Shown here: positions 20,161 to 32,819 of the stretch, piece by piece
How positions within the stretch are numbered: position 1 is the first letter of the stretch
How the letters are laid out: each line of letters opens with the position of its first letter
Assembly: GCA_030765055.1 (NCBI GenBank)
Contig: CM060958.1
Span: 108,550,127 to 108,614,126 of the forward strand
Direction: 5' to 3'
From: Mantis religiosa
Lineage: Eukaryota > Arthropoda > Insecta > Mantodea > Mantidae
DNA: 64,000 nucleotides
The notes under the pieces: model-generated
Seen by the model: only the letters and a program-made list of their open reading frames with translations
What the model was told of the DNA's origin: nothing
Database searches by the model: none
Program-made: the position numbers and the translations under genes

Positions 20161-21345
20161 TCACCCCTTACCCACCCCATAAAATTCTTTGTATTTTAAT
20201 GTTGAGTACCTGTCTGTTAAAGTATTCAGTTGTAAGTATAATTTCTTTTTTCTTATTATATCATATAATCTTTTATTCTGTAAGTGTCTTTGAAAGTTAT
20301 ACCTAAGATCAGCAGTATTTCGGCATTCCCATAGTGAGTGCTCTGGGGTACCAATTTCACCGGATGCACATCTGTCGGTTTGAATTTGTCCAAATCTAAA
20401 TAAGTATTCTGAATAGCGACCATGTCCTGTTACGTAGTGTATTAAACCCTGAGACGGCTGTATATATTTTAATTGCAATCTTTCACGAATATCTGGAAAG
20501 ATAGAATAAGTCCTCCTACCAGTTAAACTTACGTCCCAGGTATCCTGCCAAATTGCTGATATTTTATCATTTAGATCTAATTCATCTTCTATATTACAAC
20601 CTAAAATACTGGAAGCTTTTACAAGGTTTTCCCGACGTAGCCAGTAACGTGCAGCTCTTTTCCTAATTTCTAAGTCTAAAGGTAAAATTCCTAGAATGAT
20701 TAATAGTGCATCTGTTGGAGTAGTGGAAAATGCTCTCAACGTCCTTATTAAGACCTTCCGCTGTAAGCTATTTATTTTCCTTTTAGTTGTTTCTAAAAGG
20801 GCCCTTCTCGCCCCAACAGCTAGCACCATATCCAACTATGGCTGCTAAAATGGCATTATTATATATTTTCCTTACGCTATATGGAATATTTCCATTACTT
20901 GTCGTTAATCTAACTACCTTATTCATAATTTTGAAAGCTTTTGCGACTGTTTCATCTACGTGTGTTTTAAAAGTCACATTTTCGTTAAAGTGGACCCCCA
21001 AGAATTTAATAGTTTTCTCTCTCATGATGGACACATTGTTAATTTTTACAGCGGGAGACCTTTGTAATTTACCATTTAATAGTACATATTTAGTTTTTTG
21101 TTTTGATATGCTTAATTTACTATTCGTACATTGTATGTATGTTTCATTCATTACATTATTAGGATAGTACTCTAGTTCTTTTTTACTGTCTCCTTGGCCA
21201 CCATAAGTTATCAAATGCTTCATCTATATCTATTGATATGCCTAATACATATTTAGGATCTGAAGCATAGACCATACCTGCTGCATAGTTTAATGCCTCC
21301 TCGACCGGCTTCGCGGGTCAAAAACCATATTGGTGTTGGAAGATA
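20161..21345 (-). pseudogene. R1-clade-like non-LTR retrotransposon, internally deleted
   Basis: Remnant of a reverse transcriptase of the R1 style, which copies its RNA into nicked DNA. In order on the minus strand: a motif A piece (GISIDIDEAFDNLWW, near 21240), a sudden jump to the thumb (LSISKQKTKYVLLNGKL, FLGVHFNENVTFKTH), then RARYWL-type sequence. The C-terminal region follows (YVTGHGRYSEYLFRFG), with a zinc-finger-like CASGEIGTPEHSLWEC. Motifs B and C, including the YADD box, are deleted. A frameshift near 20810 separates 20783-21223 from 20161-20835. The long 224-codon C-terminal frame suggests moderate age. The 5' end is truncated. Confidence 0.8.
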
Positions 21346-21439
21346 TTCTGATGTTTTCGGGAGTTTGGTACTGGTCAACTGTAAGGACCCTGCTCACTGC
21401 ACTGTGTAGCTTCTTGGTACGGTCATTGGTGTGGCATCC

Positions 21440-21570
21440 TCCTTCCTGAGGATGCCACACTTATAGCCATAGGTATAATAGTCCAAGTTCGAACCTCCGT
21501 GCCGAATCCGCTCCTTAGCATAACCCAATCCAGACATAGGATCCCATACACCTTTAAAGGGATATGAAGT
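21440..21570 (-). mobile_element. Repeat-E fragment
   Basis: Contains CGAACCTCCGTGCCGAATCC and GCATAACCCAATCCAG, the reverse of sequences at 39020-39075. Only this part of the family is present. Confidence 0.5.
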
Positions 21571-21777
21571 TTACGAGTCTCGCAGTATATAACTGCTGAC
21601 GTCAGTCTCGGGGACAACACGCAGGGATAGTCCGGTACGCAACACGTAGCTTAAGTCTCATAGCTACTGCTCACCACGCAGGTAGATCTGCCTTTCAGGG
21701 AGTGCAAGATGTTTGACATATTGTGTTAATAGTATTACTTTTAAAACAATCTCCATTTTATAAATAAAAAGTTTTAG

Positions 21778-22140
21778 GTGTTATCAACAACCATTAGCCT
21801 GAGGAATGTATTTTCGAGCTCTCTAAAAGCAGCCAAGGAGGTGTCTGCAAAAATTAACAATATAGAGAATGCACCACCTACCAAACGATCAAAAAATAAA
21901 TTGTCCAGTATTCAACATAAAAATACTGACTTTTCAATACTGCTTAATATAAGAAATAAACTACGTCTCGGACAAACACGTGAAAATGATTTGTACCACT
22001 CATATGCACCATTAACATCATATGACGTTGAACGAACTTTCTCCCAATATTTTTACACCTTTTCAGTGAGAGGCACATAAAATTCACATTCGACAATTTA
22101 CGAATGAGCATGGTTGTTCACTGTAATTCCCGTAACGAAA
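21778..22140 (+). pseudogene. hAT-like transposase C-terminal fragment
   Basis: The frame 21778-22080 ends with SYAPLTSYDVERTFSQY, close to the conserved APxTSxDVERxFS segment near the C terminus of hAT-related transposon proteins. A shift then gives KFTFDNLRMSMVVHCN, the usual continuation. In intact proteins this region forms the dimerisation end. Nothing of the catalytic core is left, and the frame change breaks the segment. Confidence 0.65.
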
Positions 22141-22309
22141 TCAGTGAGAAGGATGGCATATTGTATCCGTACCGGACTGTACACACACAGCGCTTCAGTA
22201 TACTTGTTGACACGGACGTATGTTGATGTCTCGCTTGAACTTGTGCAGTACCTGTGTGCGTACATCGATTGCTAAGCTGTACGGGATACGACTTCAGGTC
22301 CAGTCCATA

Positions 22310-22800
22310 GAATTTTGTATTCTTTAATGATTTTTATAACATGTTTAGTAAATAAGGGAAGTACTGCATTTCAGCAAAGAATTTGAAGCTGAGATTTAGT
22401 TGGAAATATGTGTATTTTTAATTTGTTCCATTTATACGCCGCCTTTAACTGCAGTGAAACATATTGAAGGTGTTAACTCGTATTCGTTGTGTTTTAATCA
22501 TTAGATCATGCACACATTCGCACCCTCATTCATACTTCCAGACTCTCTTGGTCAGAGAAAAATCCCCACCCCACCACCGGGAATTGAACCCGAGACCCTT
22601 AGCTCGGCAGGCAGGTGTTCTACCGACCGAGCTATGGGGCTAGCATTGGAAATATAATTTTAGGCCCCCAACATTTATTTTTAGGGAAAGTTTCACCAAT
22701 TTGCCTGAAAAGCGTAAATCAAAAACTAAAAGTGTATGAAAACCAAACTTAATATTTAAATTTAGAATGTTAAAATGATGCTACATATACTGTATTCGAG
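22310..22800 (+). repeat. Repeat-I copy 2, split by SINE-H
   Basis: Left part 22310-22409 and right part 22646-22800 together match the copy at 18940-19185. The gap is exactly the SINE-H insertion with its TSD. Confidence 0.75.
22400..22655 (-). mobile_element. SINE-H with 10-bp TSD
   Basis: TTGGAAATAT at 22400-22409 recurs at 22646-22655, bounding a 236-bp insertion. On the minus strand it begins with a tRNA-like head (CCATAGCTCGGTCGGTAGA, B box GGGTTCAATTCCCGG), then a GGGGATTTTTCTCTGACC stretch, and ends in an AT-rich tail containing GTTAACACCTTCAATATG. The copy pieces at 35700 and 37.7 kb belong to the same family. Confidence 0.85.
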
Positions 22801-23084
22801 AAAATCCCCATTTTAAACTACTGCTTCATAAAACTTCTTATAAAACTCAGTTTTAACAAAATGGCTGTTTTGATTTAAAACATCGGTAATTTTGTGATAT
22901 TTTCGAGAGAAATGAAATGTATTAGCCATAATTTTCTGCGAGTAACCTTCGAGGATCTCTTAATTACACTGGGCAATAATGAAAATGTTTCGGGCTTAAA
23001 ATAGTAAATTTACATGTATTATCATCTTCTAAATTCAAAAATCACCATAAAAATGATAGATTAGCTCTTGTTTTGAAGATAAAG
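22801..23084. other. Unassigned AT-rich sequence
   Basis: No feature recognised between Repeat-I and the following transposon-like frame. Confidence 0.4.
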
Positions 23085-23109
23085 TGACATTTCATTTTTT
23101 AGTTGGCAC

Positions 23110-23594
23110 ACCTGTCAAATAACAAAACACAGAGAGAAATTTAGGAAATTAAGTGATGCAAAAGTTAAGGAAGGTATTTTTGTCGGACCACAAATAAGAG
23201 AACTTGTTAAGGATCCTGCATTTGACCAAATTTTGGAGCGGAAAAAAAGGAAGCTTGGGAAGCCTTCAAGGGTGTTGTTCATGGATTTTTAGGCAACAAA
23301 CGAGATGACCATTACAAGCAATTGGTGACAGTGCTCCTGCAAAAATACCGTAACCTTGGATGCAACATGTCCCTTAAGATCCATTTTCTCCACTCCCACC
23401 TAGACTTTTTCCCTCCCAGTTGTGGAGCTGTTAGTGTTGAACATGGGGAGAGATTTCATCAGCACATTTCTGTTATGGAACAAAGATATCAGAGCCGTTG
23501 GAATGATTACTGTTGGTCTTTGTATAGGGATTCTGCGGAACTCCATCACAAGAGGCAAGCTAAAAGACGACGAATTAAATCGGCCACCACATGA
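23110..23594 (+). pseudogene. Fragment of an arthropod transposon-associated protein
   Basis: Reads SDAKVKEGIFVGPQIRELVK, a frame change in the KK-rich segment at about 23245, then NKRDDHYKQLVTVLLQKYR, MSLKIHFLHSHLDFFP, VEHGERFHQHISVMEQRYQ and WNDYCWSLYRD. I know this block from many multi-copy predicted proteins in arthropod genomes, where it looks transposon-derived, but I cannot name the superfamily with confidence. The upstream part is missing. The frameshift, and an ENLGAVSDEHGERF-like motif changed here to SCGAVSVEHGERF, indicate decay. Confidence 0.6.
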
Positions 23595-25785
23595 TTCTCT
23601 TCAGACACGACTATCTGCGAAGTATTTTTCCAGCAATTTAAAACTCTTATCATGTAATTACAAATTAAAAAAATCAAACGCACTTTCATTGTTAACATGC
23701 ATGTAATTAAAATGTATCCTTTACTCTCAATCCGTTAATAAGTAATACTTCCAGCTTGTGTATATCATAGAAACTAGAGCTAATAAAAACTTTTCATTGT
23801 CATATTTGTTTTTCTCAACCCAAAATTAGTAGCAATTGCCTCTTGAAGTGCTCGAAACATTCAAAAATTATTTTTTGTCTCCCAGTGTAATTTTGCATAA
23901 ACGTTACATCATAAAATGAAAAGTCAATTGTTTTTTTTTTCTCTCCCTCTGTGTATATATGCATTTGAAATTGGAGCTTATTTTACTCTTTACGGTAAAT
24001 CTACCATTTAACTGTTGTATTGATTAAACAAAGGTTTTACTACGTTACGGCTGATTCATTTAGTAACTCTGCGATCCGGTTCTTGGGCATGGAGAAGGAA
24101 AACTCAACTAACCAATCTGTATTCCCCACCGCTGTTTCACTGAAATGGCTTATTACCCATGTTGCAATCATGAGCCGTTAATATTCTACATGCGACTTCG
24201 TTGTCTGCAGACACCAAGTATGTACTTGGGCCAAAGGTGACCACCTACTGGGTTAACCTGCAGAGAAAAATGTTATATGACTAACGTGTCCGAGCCAAGA
24301 ATCGGGGCTTCCTATTTCTGCATTTACTCTGCAGCGGTTTATTTTGGGCGATGAAGGTGTTTAATGATTGGATTCTCACCTTTGGTGAAGTTCTTGCAGA
24401 ATTATTGTTCACCAAGGCTGCTCTCGAACGATAATCTCTGCACCCAGGGTCGTAGTTTCGGAACGGAGGAAAAATATAGAAATTATTTTGGACACTTTAC
24501 AAAATAATTCTTCTTTTAGTTTGACACAATTCAGTTTTCAATTAAAATTACTGAATCAACTTTCTCCTATACTTTACAAAAAATCGTAAGTTCTCCGTTC
24601 TTGAAGAATGCCTGATGCATTAGCTATTTAATATACTCGCAGACACATGAAAACCATGGATGCTAAATGCATTTACAAATAATCTGCAAGATTTCGGACA
24701 GACACACACGTCCATATTCAGCGATGGATTTTATATTACACTGCTGCTCATTTGTTTAACATAGCAAGAATGTAGTCTCTGCTAGTCGTTTGTTTAAAAG
24801 AAAGTTAATGCAAGCAATAGTATTTTATAAGGTCAGGTGACTTGTTTACGCTATGGATGTTTTGACTGTTGCATCCAAACCATCACACCGAAACACACGC
24901 TAGCAGATGCGACAAGAACATCGAATATCAGCTACAACTCTTTTTTATTTCATCCCCTGCTCGGAAACGTGCAATAATTGTGACCTTAAAGGTTTAGTCC
25001 AAGGCTTTTCGATCAATATGAACTTACCATTTAGTAGTTATTTTATTTTGTTCCATAATTACGCTCAGCAGTTCAAAGTGTATGAGGGAACATCACTGTA
25101 GAGACAGAATCTATTTTATCACGAGAATATTAAAATTTAGTTCTATTACTTAATGCTTTTAACTGTGTAATCTCTTTTACTTCATGGTCATAGCACTATG
25201 GTTATTGTAGGTTCTTTGAATTGCATGAGACAGATTATATTAGTTGCGTAGTCACTTTTCTGTAGGAGTGTGGCTTCTAGGTTAGTGGAACTAGTGGTTC
25301 TAGTGTACACATAATCATTGTGATGCTGGACGCGTGGTCTAAGCTTTGTAGTATTCTTGTTAAAATACCACAGTTGCGTAGTTGCCTTCCTGTATCAGTG
25401 CTGTTTTTAATTCCCATTTATTTTGCTTTCTAAATTGAATTTTGAATTATGGTATTGGATATCAGATTGAGTATTTATCTGGTGATTAAGGGAAACCAGA
25501 TTAAAAGTTTAATCAGAGTTTCCAGTATATGTTATCTGAACTCTGGGCCTCTCAAATGTCAGCCATAAACGCTATTACCACAGCCATCTCATTTCACTTT
25601 GGTTTGATATTTTTTTGTATAGTTTGCATTACAGTTTCACTACAATGACTAACATCGAACATGCAGTATTATACATCTTGTACAAATACATGAAATTACT
25701 GACTTAAGATTTACTCGCTTACTCTGGTCTACTGGCCATAAACCTTTGTTTTTCCTGAGCAGCTTGATGTCATTTATTCTTGATC
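23595..25785. other. Unassigned AT-rich sequence, 2.2 kb
   Basis: No repeat family, transposase or plausible exon recognised. Short open frames (such as 24907-25101) show no domain. Confidence 0.4.
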
Positions 25786-25789
25786 TTCG

Positions 25790-26995
25790 CTTCTTTTACC
25801 CTAATCCACTATTCTCTTGACCTATATAAGAATTCTCCTATACATCTATTTTTCTTTACATGCGTAGCGTCACTACCTCTTTGCTCACACTGTCCCATTT
25901 ATTATCCATATTTTTCTCCTGCAATTTGTTAATTCCTTACATTCTACCAGATAATGAACAGTGCTCTCTTCATCTCCACAAAATTCACATATGCTTACCT
26001 CATTACTTCTCAACCCTTTTAGATATATTATTCCTACATTCATCCACGCTGTGACTTCTCTTCCAGTTTTGTCACATTGATCTATATATTTTTCCCTACC
26101 CCATTCTGTCTTTAATTGCTGATAAAATTTCAGATTTCTTTTCTTATATACTCTCCCATATCTCCTACCTATCTATGTCTTGTACTCTGTTTCTCATTTC
26201 CAAAAAGCGCCATGATTTAACTCCTCTTCTCTCCACAGGTCTCCCATGCCTATCTTTGATACCATTCTTTCCAATTCCGATCACCAACTATTTGTGTTCT
26301 TAACGCTTTTCTGTTGCTTCATACACAGATTCAGTAATTCCCCTTTCTGCCCTTTAATACACTTATACCAGAATTTAAGTATTATCTCTATTATTATTCC
26401 TTCCTTTTTGTATTACCCAAGTCGAGTAATGCCACTTCTCTTGATGCTGATTTTGGAAACCCTATTAGTTCTTTACAAAACAGTCCATACATCTGGTCTA
26501 ATTGTGTACCTATCTCAGATGTGCCCCATACATTGTTCTGGCTTCAACGACTGCTTTGTACATTCTTTCTAACCATCTAAATGACACCTCCAGTTTATGT
26601 TTACATATTCTTACCCCTGACATTGCCGCCCTGCCATTGGCTATCATTTTTCTGACTTGTGCGCCCCACCCTCCACTGCTACACATCCTTACACCTAAAT
26701 AGTCATACTCCTTTATCACTTCTACCTTTTGATCTCCTAAGTACCATTCCTCTCCTTTCCTGAGTATCGATTCTCTTTTAAATAACGTTATTTTTTATTT
26801 TTAGCTGTTTATTCTTAATCCACAGTCAGCGCAAAACCTATGAATTGCCTCAATTGTTTTTTGTAGACCTATCATAGAAATTGCTCCTACCACATACAGT
26901 AATTCAGGTATCTCTTTGTTAATTATTATTAGGCAATGGGCATTGCTTTCCTTAACCCTCCCTATTATGTCATCTATAAATAAATTGAACCACTT
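25790..26995 (-). pseudogene. Non-LTR retrotransposon 3' half
   Basis: The minus strand encodes, from the right, a motif C-like KWFNLFIDDIIGRV, then EAIHRFCADCGLRINS and LFKRESILRKGEEWYLGDQ. Next are EYDYLGVRMCSSGGWGAQV and KMIANGRAAMSGVR, a region ending LVVEARTMYGAHLR-like, and a C-terminal zinc-knuckle-like CEFCGDEESTVHYLVEC near 25960. Several stops and shifts break it. The order (catalytic domain, thumb, C-terminal Cys/His) is that of non-LTR reverse transcriptases. A second truncated copy lies at 48885-49300. Confidence 0.7.
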
Positions 26996-27540
26996 TGTTT
27001 AATTTTGCTATTGAGATAACTGAGGGCAATGGGGTTATAAACGTATTTGTCCTCACCCCTTCACAATCGTAACTTATTTTGAATACCAGGGAGAAGTTTA
27101 ATTAAGAAACACAGTAACTAACATTTTCTGTGTGATGTATTGAACTTCTTTAAATGTTTACGATGTCATAACACTTCCCAAATGGCATACTGGAGCAAAA
27201 GTGTGTCATAAAGGTAAGTAAGTTTCCATACTGTAGGTAAATAGTGAGAGATTGATAATAGTCACTTCAGTACATTGCCTGTATTGGAAAACATTAGCCT
27301 GACATGCTGTTTGTCAGGGGTTTTCAACACATGCTATATGCCAATACAAAAATTGTAAACTGTGGCCGGATGAACACGATGTAGCGAGCTCTGCCTGTAC
27401 GGGGGATGGGTGCTTTTACTATCTGTGATATCGCTATGTCAAGTCCAGTACGTGGAGTCTTATTTCCTTTCGGAAATCTTACATTAAAGCAATTCTTATT
27501 AATAATAAAGTAAAATGATTTAACTTTCTATAATTTGATG
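26996..27540. other. Unassigned sequence
   Basis: No features recognised. Confidence 0.4.
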
Positions 27541-27772
27541 TTCCCGCCTGGGTAGCGCGTCTGCCTCTCGTTCAAGAGCTCCCGAGTTCCAATCTCGGTT
27601 AGGGTGAGTTACCTGGATAAGGTTTCTTTCGGGGTTTTCCCTTAACCTGAAAGACGAATGTCGGGTAGCTCTAAGCTCCATGGACCCCGGAGTCATTTGA
27701 GCAGCATTTCACCCATTTTATTCAATGTCAGATATAACCTAACGTTGGAGGGCGTAAATTAAAAACAAAAAA
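27541..27772 (+). mobile_element. SINE-A
   Basis: The head is shortened by loss of the A-box region (CCCGCCTGGGTAGCGCGTCTGC), the B box is mutated to GAGTTCCAATCTCGG, the body is complete, and the tail is A-rich (AAATTAAAAACAAAAAAAA). No TSD found. Confidence 0.85.
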
Positions 27773-28344
27773 AACCCTGTGCTGTATCCTTAACTGCAAA
27801 AGATTAGCAGAAATTGAAGGAAATATGTTGCGGCATTACATTTTTACACTTCCTAATCGTCTATATGAAGCTAAATGTTGTATGCACTGTCTGCTCGTAA
27901 CACAATAGCCTATGGTTCTTGAAGTAACGGGTCGAATCACCGGTGGAAGGCGATGAACATATGGGGGCGTAAAAAGGTTAAAAATAAAGAAATTAATTAT
28001 ATATTGTTTTGTTCAAATGTGCAACACTATCATACCAAGAACATACAATAAAATATAAATGAGCCTGAATTAGGAATTTAGGCCCCCTAAAACAGATGCC
28101 GTTACCAAGTTGCTTTGTAGATGTAACAGGCCTGTATGACCCAAAACGTGGCGGTGATGGTTATGGGGAATAGGAATTCTTAAACAGTTGGCTTCACATA
28201 TCTACACACAAACTCTGATTGCTGTTTGCACATGCCAACAAACTGTACTTGGAATTGGGGTGTGGTTTGTTATCTGCGATGTCATTTTGAAACGTCCAGT
28301 TCATCTATTTTCATTAGCCCTGAAATTATTTCTGAGGAATACCA
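27773..28344. other. Unassigned sequence
   Basis: Contains a possible degraded tRNA-like motif at 27925-27960 (AACGGGTCGAATCACCGG), otherwise nothing recognised. Confidence 0.35.
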
Positions 28345-28740
28345 AGCGGGATGGCTCAGGTTTCTTCAGTGGCCCCCATTCAGGAGTACCGGGTTCGATT
28401 TCCATTTCATCTCCGATATAATTTCACATATCACTGATCTGGTGGTCTCTTTCAGGGTAGAAAGGTCAGCGGATGTCTCGGCGCTGCATGGCAGGATGAT
28501 ATGCTCCTGGTGAACACTTTATCCTCCAGTAGGGCGGGTTTCGGTCTCCGGGCCGACCTTGGGCTGTTTCCGGAACGTTTCCCTGCCGTCTGCAGTGTCC
28601 TGACTCCTTGGTTCGTTTGGACTGTGCCTCCTGTCGCCTCATCCTCCCTCCGGGGGTGCCTTACTTTGGGCTTAGGAACAATAAACCACAGGTTTCAGGG
28701 TCGCATCCTCTCCATAGTAATTCTAATACTTAGGAATTCC
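28345..28740 (+). mobile_element. Repeat-B variant, internally shortened
   Basis: The head (GGATGGCTCAGG, CCGGGTTCGATTTCC) joins directly to TCCATTTCATCTCCG, so the stretch with the GGCGAATGC landmark is deleted. The remainder follows Repeat-B to CTTAGGAACAATAAACCACAGG. Confidence 0.75.
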
Positions 28741-28854
28741 TATTCCGCGTCGTAACTTCTACTTTTATTTAATAGTGCATAAATATTGTTCTTTATATAT
28801 TTATTTTCATTGATTATAAGATAATCCTCTACAAATAAAATATTGCAGTGCAAA

Positions 28855-29955
28855 TTAATTGTTCTTTCACACTGGCCCTGTGTAGATTAAGTATGCAAAG
28901 ATACAGTCATATTGAAAAATTCAATGCCATAGCCGGGATTTGAACCATGGATCTTCTGATCTCCGTCCAGCCGCTGTAAACAATTGAGCTACTATGGCTA
29001 ACGTGCCGAAATGACATTAAATTCTCCAACTGACTCGTTTTTTTCCGGTAAACCGCTTACGAGTTCCCATAAACACATGAGACAACTACCTTAATGGCGA
29101 CTTACTACATGTAAGTACTTTAAGGCCCGGGCTTTATAGTTAACCACTATTAGGTAAATTAATGGAAATTAATTGTTGTTTCACACTGGCCGTGTGTAGG
29201 CTAAAGTGTGGAAAGATAGTCACATGAAAAATTCAATGCCATAGTCGGGTTTTGAACCACGGATCTTCTAGTCTCCGTCCAGCCGCTCTAACCAATTGAG
29301 CTACTTGGCCAACGTGCCGACATGACAATAAAGTCTCCAACTGACTCGTGTTTTCCCGGGTAGATCACTAGGAATTCTAATGAACACATGAGATAACTAC
29401 CTTAATGGCGACTTACTATGCTGTAAATACTTTAAGGCCCGGGCTTTATAGTTAACCACTATTAGGTCAATTAATGGACATTAATTATTTTTTTCACACT
29501 GGCCGTGTGTAGATTAAGTACGGATAGATAGTCAGACTGAAAAATTCAATGCCATAGCCGGGATTTGAATCATGGATCTTCTGATCTCCGTCCAGCCGCT
29601 GTAAACAATTGAGCTACTATGGCTAACGTGCCGAAATGACATTAAATTCTCCAGCGGACTCGTTTTTTTTTTCGGTAAACCACTTACGAGTTCTCATGAA
29701 CACACGAGACAACTACTTTAATGACGACTTACTATGCTGTAAGTACTTTAATGCCCGGGCTTTATAGTTAACCACCATTAGGTCAATTAATGGAAACTAA
29801 TTGCTCTTTCACACTGGCCGTGTGTAGGCTAAAGTGTGGAAAGATAGTCACATAGAGAAATTCAATGACACAGCCGGGATTTGAACCACGGATCTTCTGG
29901 TCTCCGTCCAGCCGCTCTAACCAACTGAGTTACTATGGCCAAAATGCCGACATTT
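28855..29955 (-). repeat. Repeat-G tandem array, 3.5 units, reverse orientation
   Basis: Units of about 308-318 bp repeat head-to-tail. Each has TTTCACACTGGCC-GTGTGTAG, a tRNA-like module, GACATTAAATTCTCCAACTG, and TTAAGGCCCGGGCTTTATAG. Modules lie at 28926-28999, 29238-29311, 29551-29624 and 29866-29940. Units 1 and 3 share the same D-arm change (GCTGTAAACAATTGAG), unlike units 2 and 4, so the array shows an alternating higher-order pattern. Confidence 0.85.
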
Positions 29956-30188
29956 GTTTATATTGTTGGTGTAGAAGTAAAGTAGAAGAAAGACTGCTTT
30001 AGATAGATTAAATGAGTAAATTTTTAAGGTTACTGGAATTCTGTAATTTGTAGTTTTAGTTCGTTAAGTTAGCAAGTAGATTATATCTGAAAATTTGTAA
30101 ATTGTTTTGTGTAATTTGATGAAAATGAATAAAGTTAAAAATGAAGTTTGCATAGTAAGACCTGGTATAGATTCCAGAAGCCCTATTA
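29956..30188. other. AT-rich spacer before the TTA tract
   Basis: No feature recognised. It separates the reverse Repeat-G array from the microsatellite. Confidence 0.4.
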
Positions 30189-30932
<744 letters not shown>

Positions 30933-31799
30933 CGTTTTCTTAGTTCCTTCAACATAGATGAAACAGATATTGAAATAAAATCTCTCTGGATAAAGGAATT
31001 CCATTGCAAAGAACGGTTGCTAATAGAAATTATAGCTTTCTGTGATTACAAAATGTATTTTATTGTTGAGAATGCATAGATTAATGTAATTGTTGATTAA
31101 GACGTATAGAGGTATAGTTATTTCTTTTTCAAATCATTACGTATATGTTAGTTTCAGTTTCTAGTGAAACTGCTTTGTTGAGGCAATTAATTTCCTTATA
31201 AGGAATGTTTAGTTGAGAATTACAACTACAATATAACTGGTAAATTATATTAATTATACTCTTTAACATTTTAATATGCTTTCACTACATCTACTCTATT
31301 TCAGAAAAGAATATTTTAAGGTCGAAAGAAAGTTCTATCGGGAAGTACTTAATTCGATTCTCGGGGGGAATCCTTCACCCACTTGATGCCCGTCCGTGGC
31401 CTCCTTAGTTCTGCTTCCTATTGGCGGCTGGGACATTACAGGGGGCCGAGCGTCGTCCCCTCCATGCCACGAGGACGCCTGCGCGCGTATCCTTTGATGA
31501 TGAATTATAAATTCAATTTATTCTGCATCCATTGCCAACCGGCCAACCAGGTTCGGAGTTTGTCCTCCACTCGGCGCATGTCCTGCCACTCCAATGTGCG
31601 TGATCAGAGTTCATTTGTCATCGTTAGCTTAGGATTTGGTTTCTGGGTGCTTAATAACTTCACTCAGAAACAATAGAATAACTGTAAACTATGAAATATT
31701 ACATCTAAATCTCGCTTTTAAATGTTACATTGATAAAGTTGTAGGAAATTGAAAATTAAAGTTAAGGTTTGCAAACATTACACTTCAATATTTTGGAAT
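30933..31799. other. Unassigned sequence with a GC-richer block at 31350-31620
   Basis: The GC-richer block (GCCACGAGGACGCCTGCGCG) contains a TTCGATTCTCGG motif that could be a B box of another tRNA-like repeat. There is no second copy in the window. Confidence 0.35.
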
Positions 31800-32480
31800 T
31801 TGACTCTATCTTTAAATACTTTAGCCTACTCACGGCCAGTGTGAAAAAATAATTAATTTACATCAGTTGACCTAATAGTGGTCCGAACTATAAAGCCCGG
31901 GCCTTAAAGTACTTACAGCAGAGTAAGTCGCCGTTAAGGTACTTGTCTCATGTGTTTGTGAGAACTCCTAAGTGGTTTACCGGGAAAAACACGAGTCAGT
32001 TGAGAATTTAATGTCATGTCGGCACGTTGGCCATAGTAGCTCAATGATTAGAGCGGCTGAACGGACACCACAAGATCCGTGGTTCAAACCCCCGCTATGA
32101 CATTGAATTTTTCAGTCTGACTCTATCTTTCCGTACTTTAGCCTACACACGGCCAGTGTGAAAGAACAATTAATTTCCATTAATTTCCCTAATAATAGTT
32201 AACTATAAAGACTCTTCACCATTAAGGTAGTTGTCTTATGTGTTTATTAGAACCCCTAGTGGTCTACCGCGGAAAATACGAGTCAGTTGGAGAATTTAAT
32301 GTCATGTCGGCATGTTGGCCATAGTAGCTCAATTGGTCAGAGCGGCTGGACGGAGACCAGAAGATCTGTGGTTCAAATCCCTACTATGGCATTTAATTTT
32401 TCAGCCTGGCTCTACCTTTCCACACTTTAGCCTATACACGGCCAGTGTGAAATAACAATTAATTTCCAATATAAATCAAA
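31800..32480 (+). repeat. Repeat-G tandem array, about 2.3 units, forward orientation
   Basis: Same family as the 28.9-kb array but opposite in direction. CACGGCCAGTGTGAAA landmarks occur at about 31834, 32150 and 32440. tRNA-like modules lie at 32029-32102 and 32318-32391. It faces the reverse array across the TTA tract. Confidence 0.85.
32318..32391 (+). tRNA. tRNA-like module (best-preserved Repeat-G copy), not a confident functional tRNA
   Basis: The 74-base module folds as a cloverleaf. It has a perfect seven-pair acceptor stem (GCCATAG/CTATGGC), D stem GCTC/GAGC, a four-of-five anticodon stem (GCTGG/CCAGA) and a four-of-five T stem with TTCAAAT loop. The anticodon loop reads ACGGAGA, with C where U33 is expected, and a nominal GGA anticodon without the long variable arm of Ser tRNA. 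It is therefore better read as a tRNA-derived pol III promoter unit. Confidence 0.4.
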
Positions 32481-32819
32481 TCTACATTTCTACTACAGCT
32501 TTAATTGCTATAGCAAACTACGGAAAGCTGTATCCTACAATTTTAAAATTTTCTTTTCTGCAACTGGTATCCAAAACATCCTCCTACTGGCATCCAACTC
32601 CTAAAGGGACTGGCACCAGTAGATGGAGCTTGTTCGTCAGTTCCAGATATCCGGGTTGTCATCTTTCCTCTTCTGCATAATCAGTTGTGTCTGTCCGCTC
32701 TGATACTCTGCATATATCTCCTCTGTCTCTCGTGGAATTTTCCTTCTTTCTCTGGTTTCTGCTCTTCTTTCCGATATCCATAACTGGCGTCTTCTACTTA
32801 TCGGTTGTGCGTCTTAAAT
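32481..32819. other. Unassigned sequence
   Basis: No element landmarks. It may be an upstream extension of the following minus-strand remnant's 3' UTR. Confidence 0.35.
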
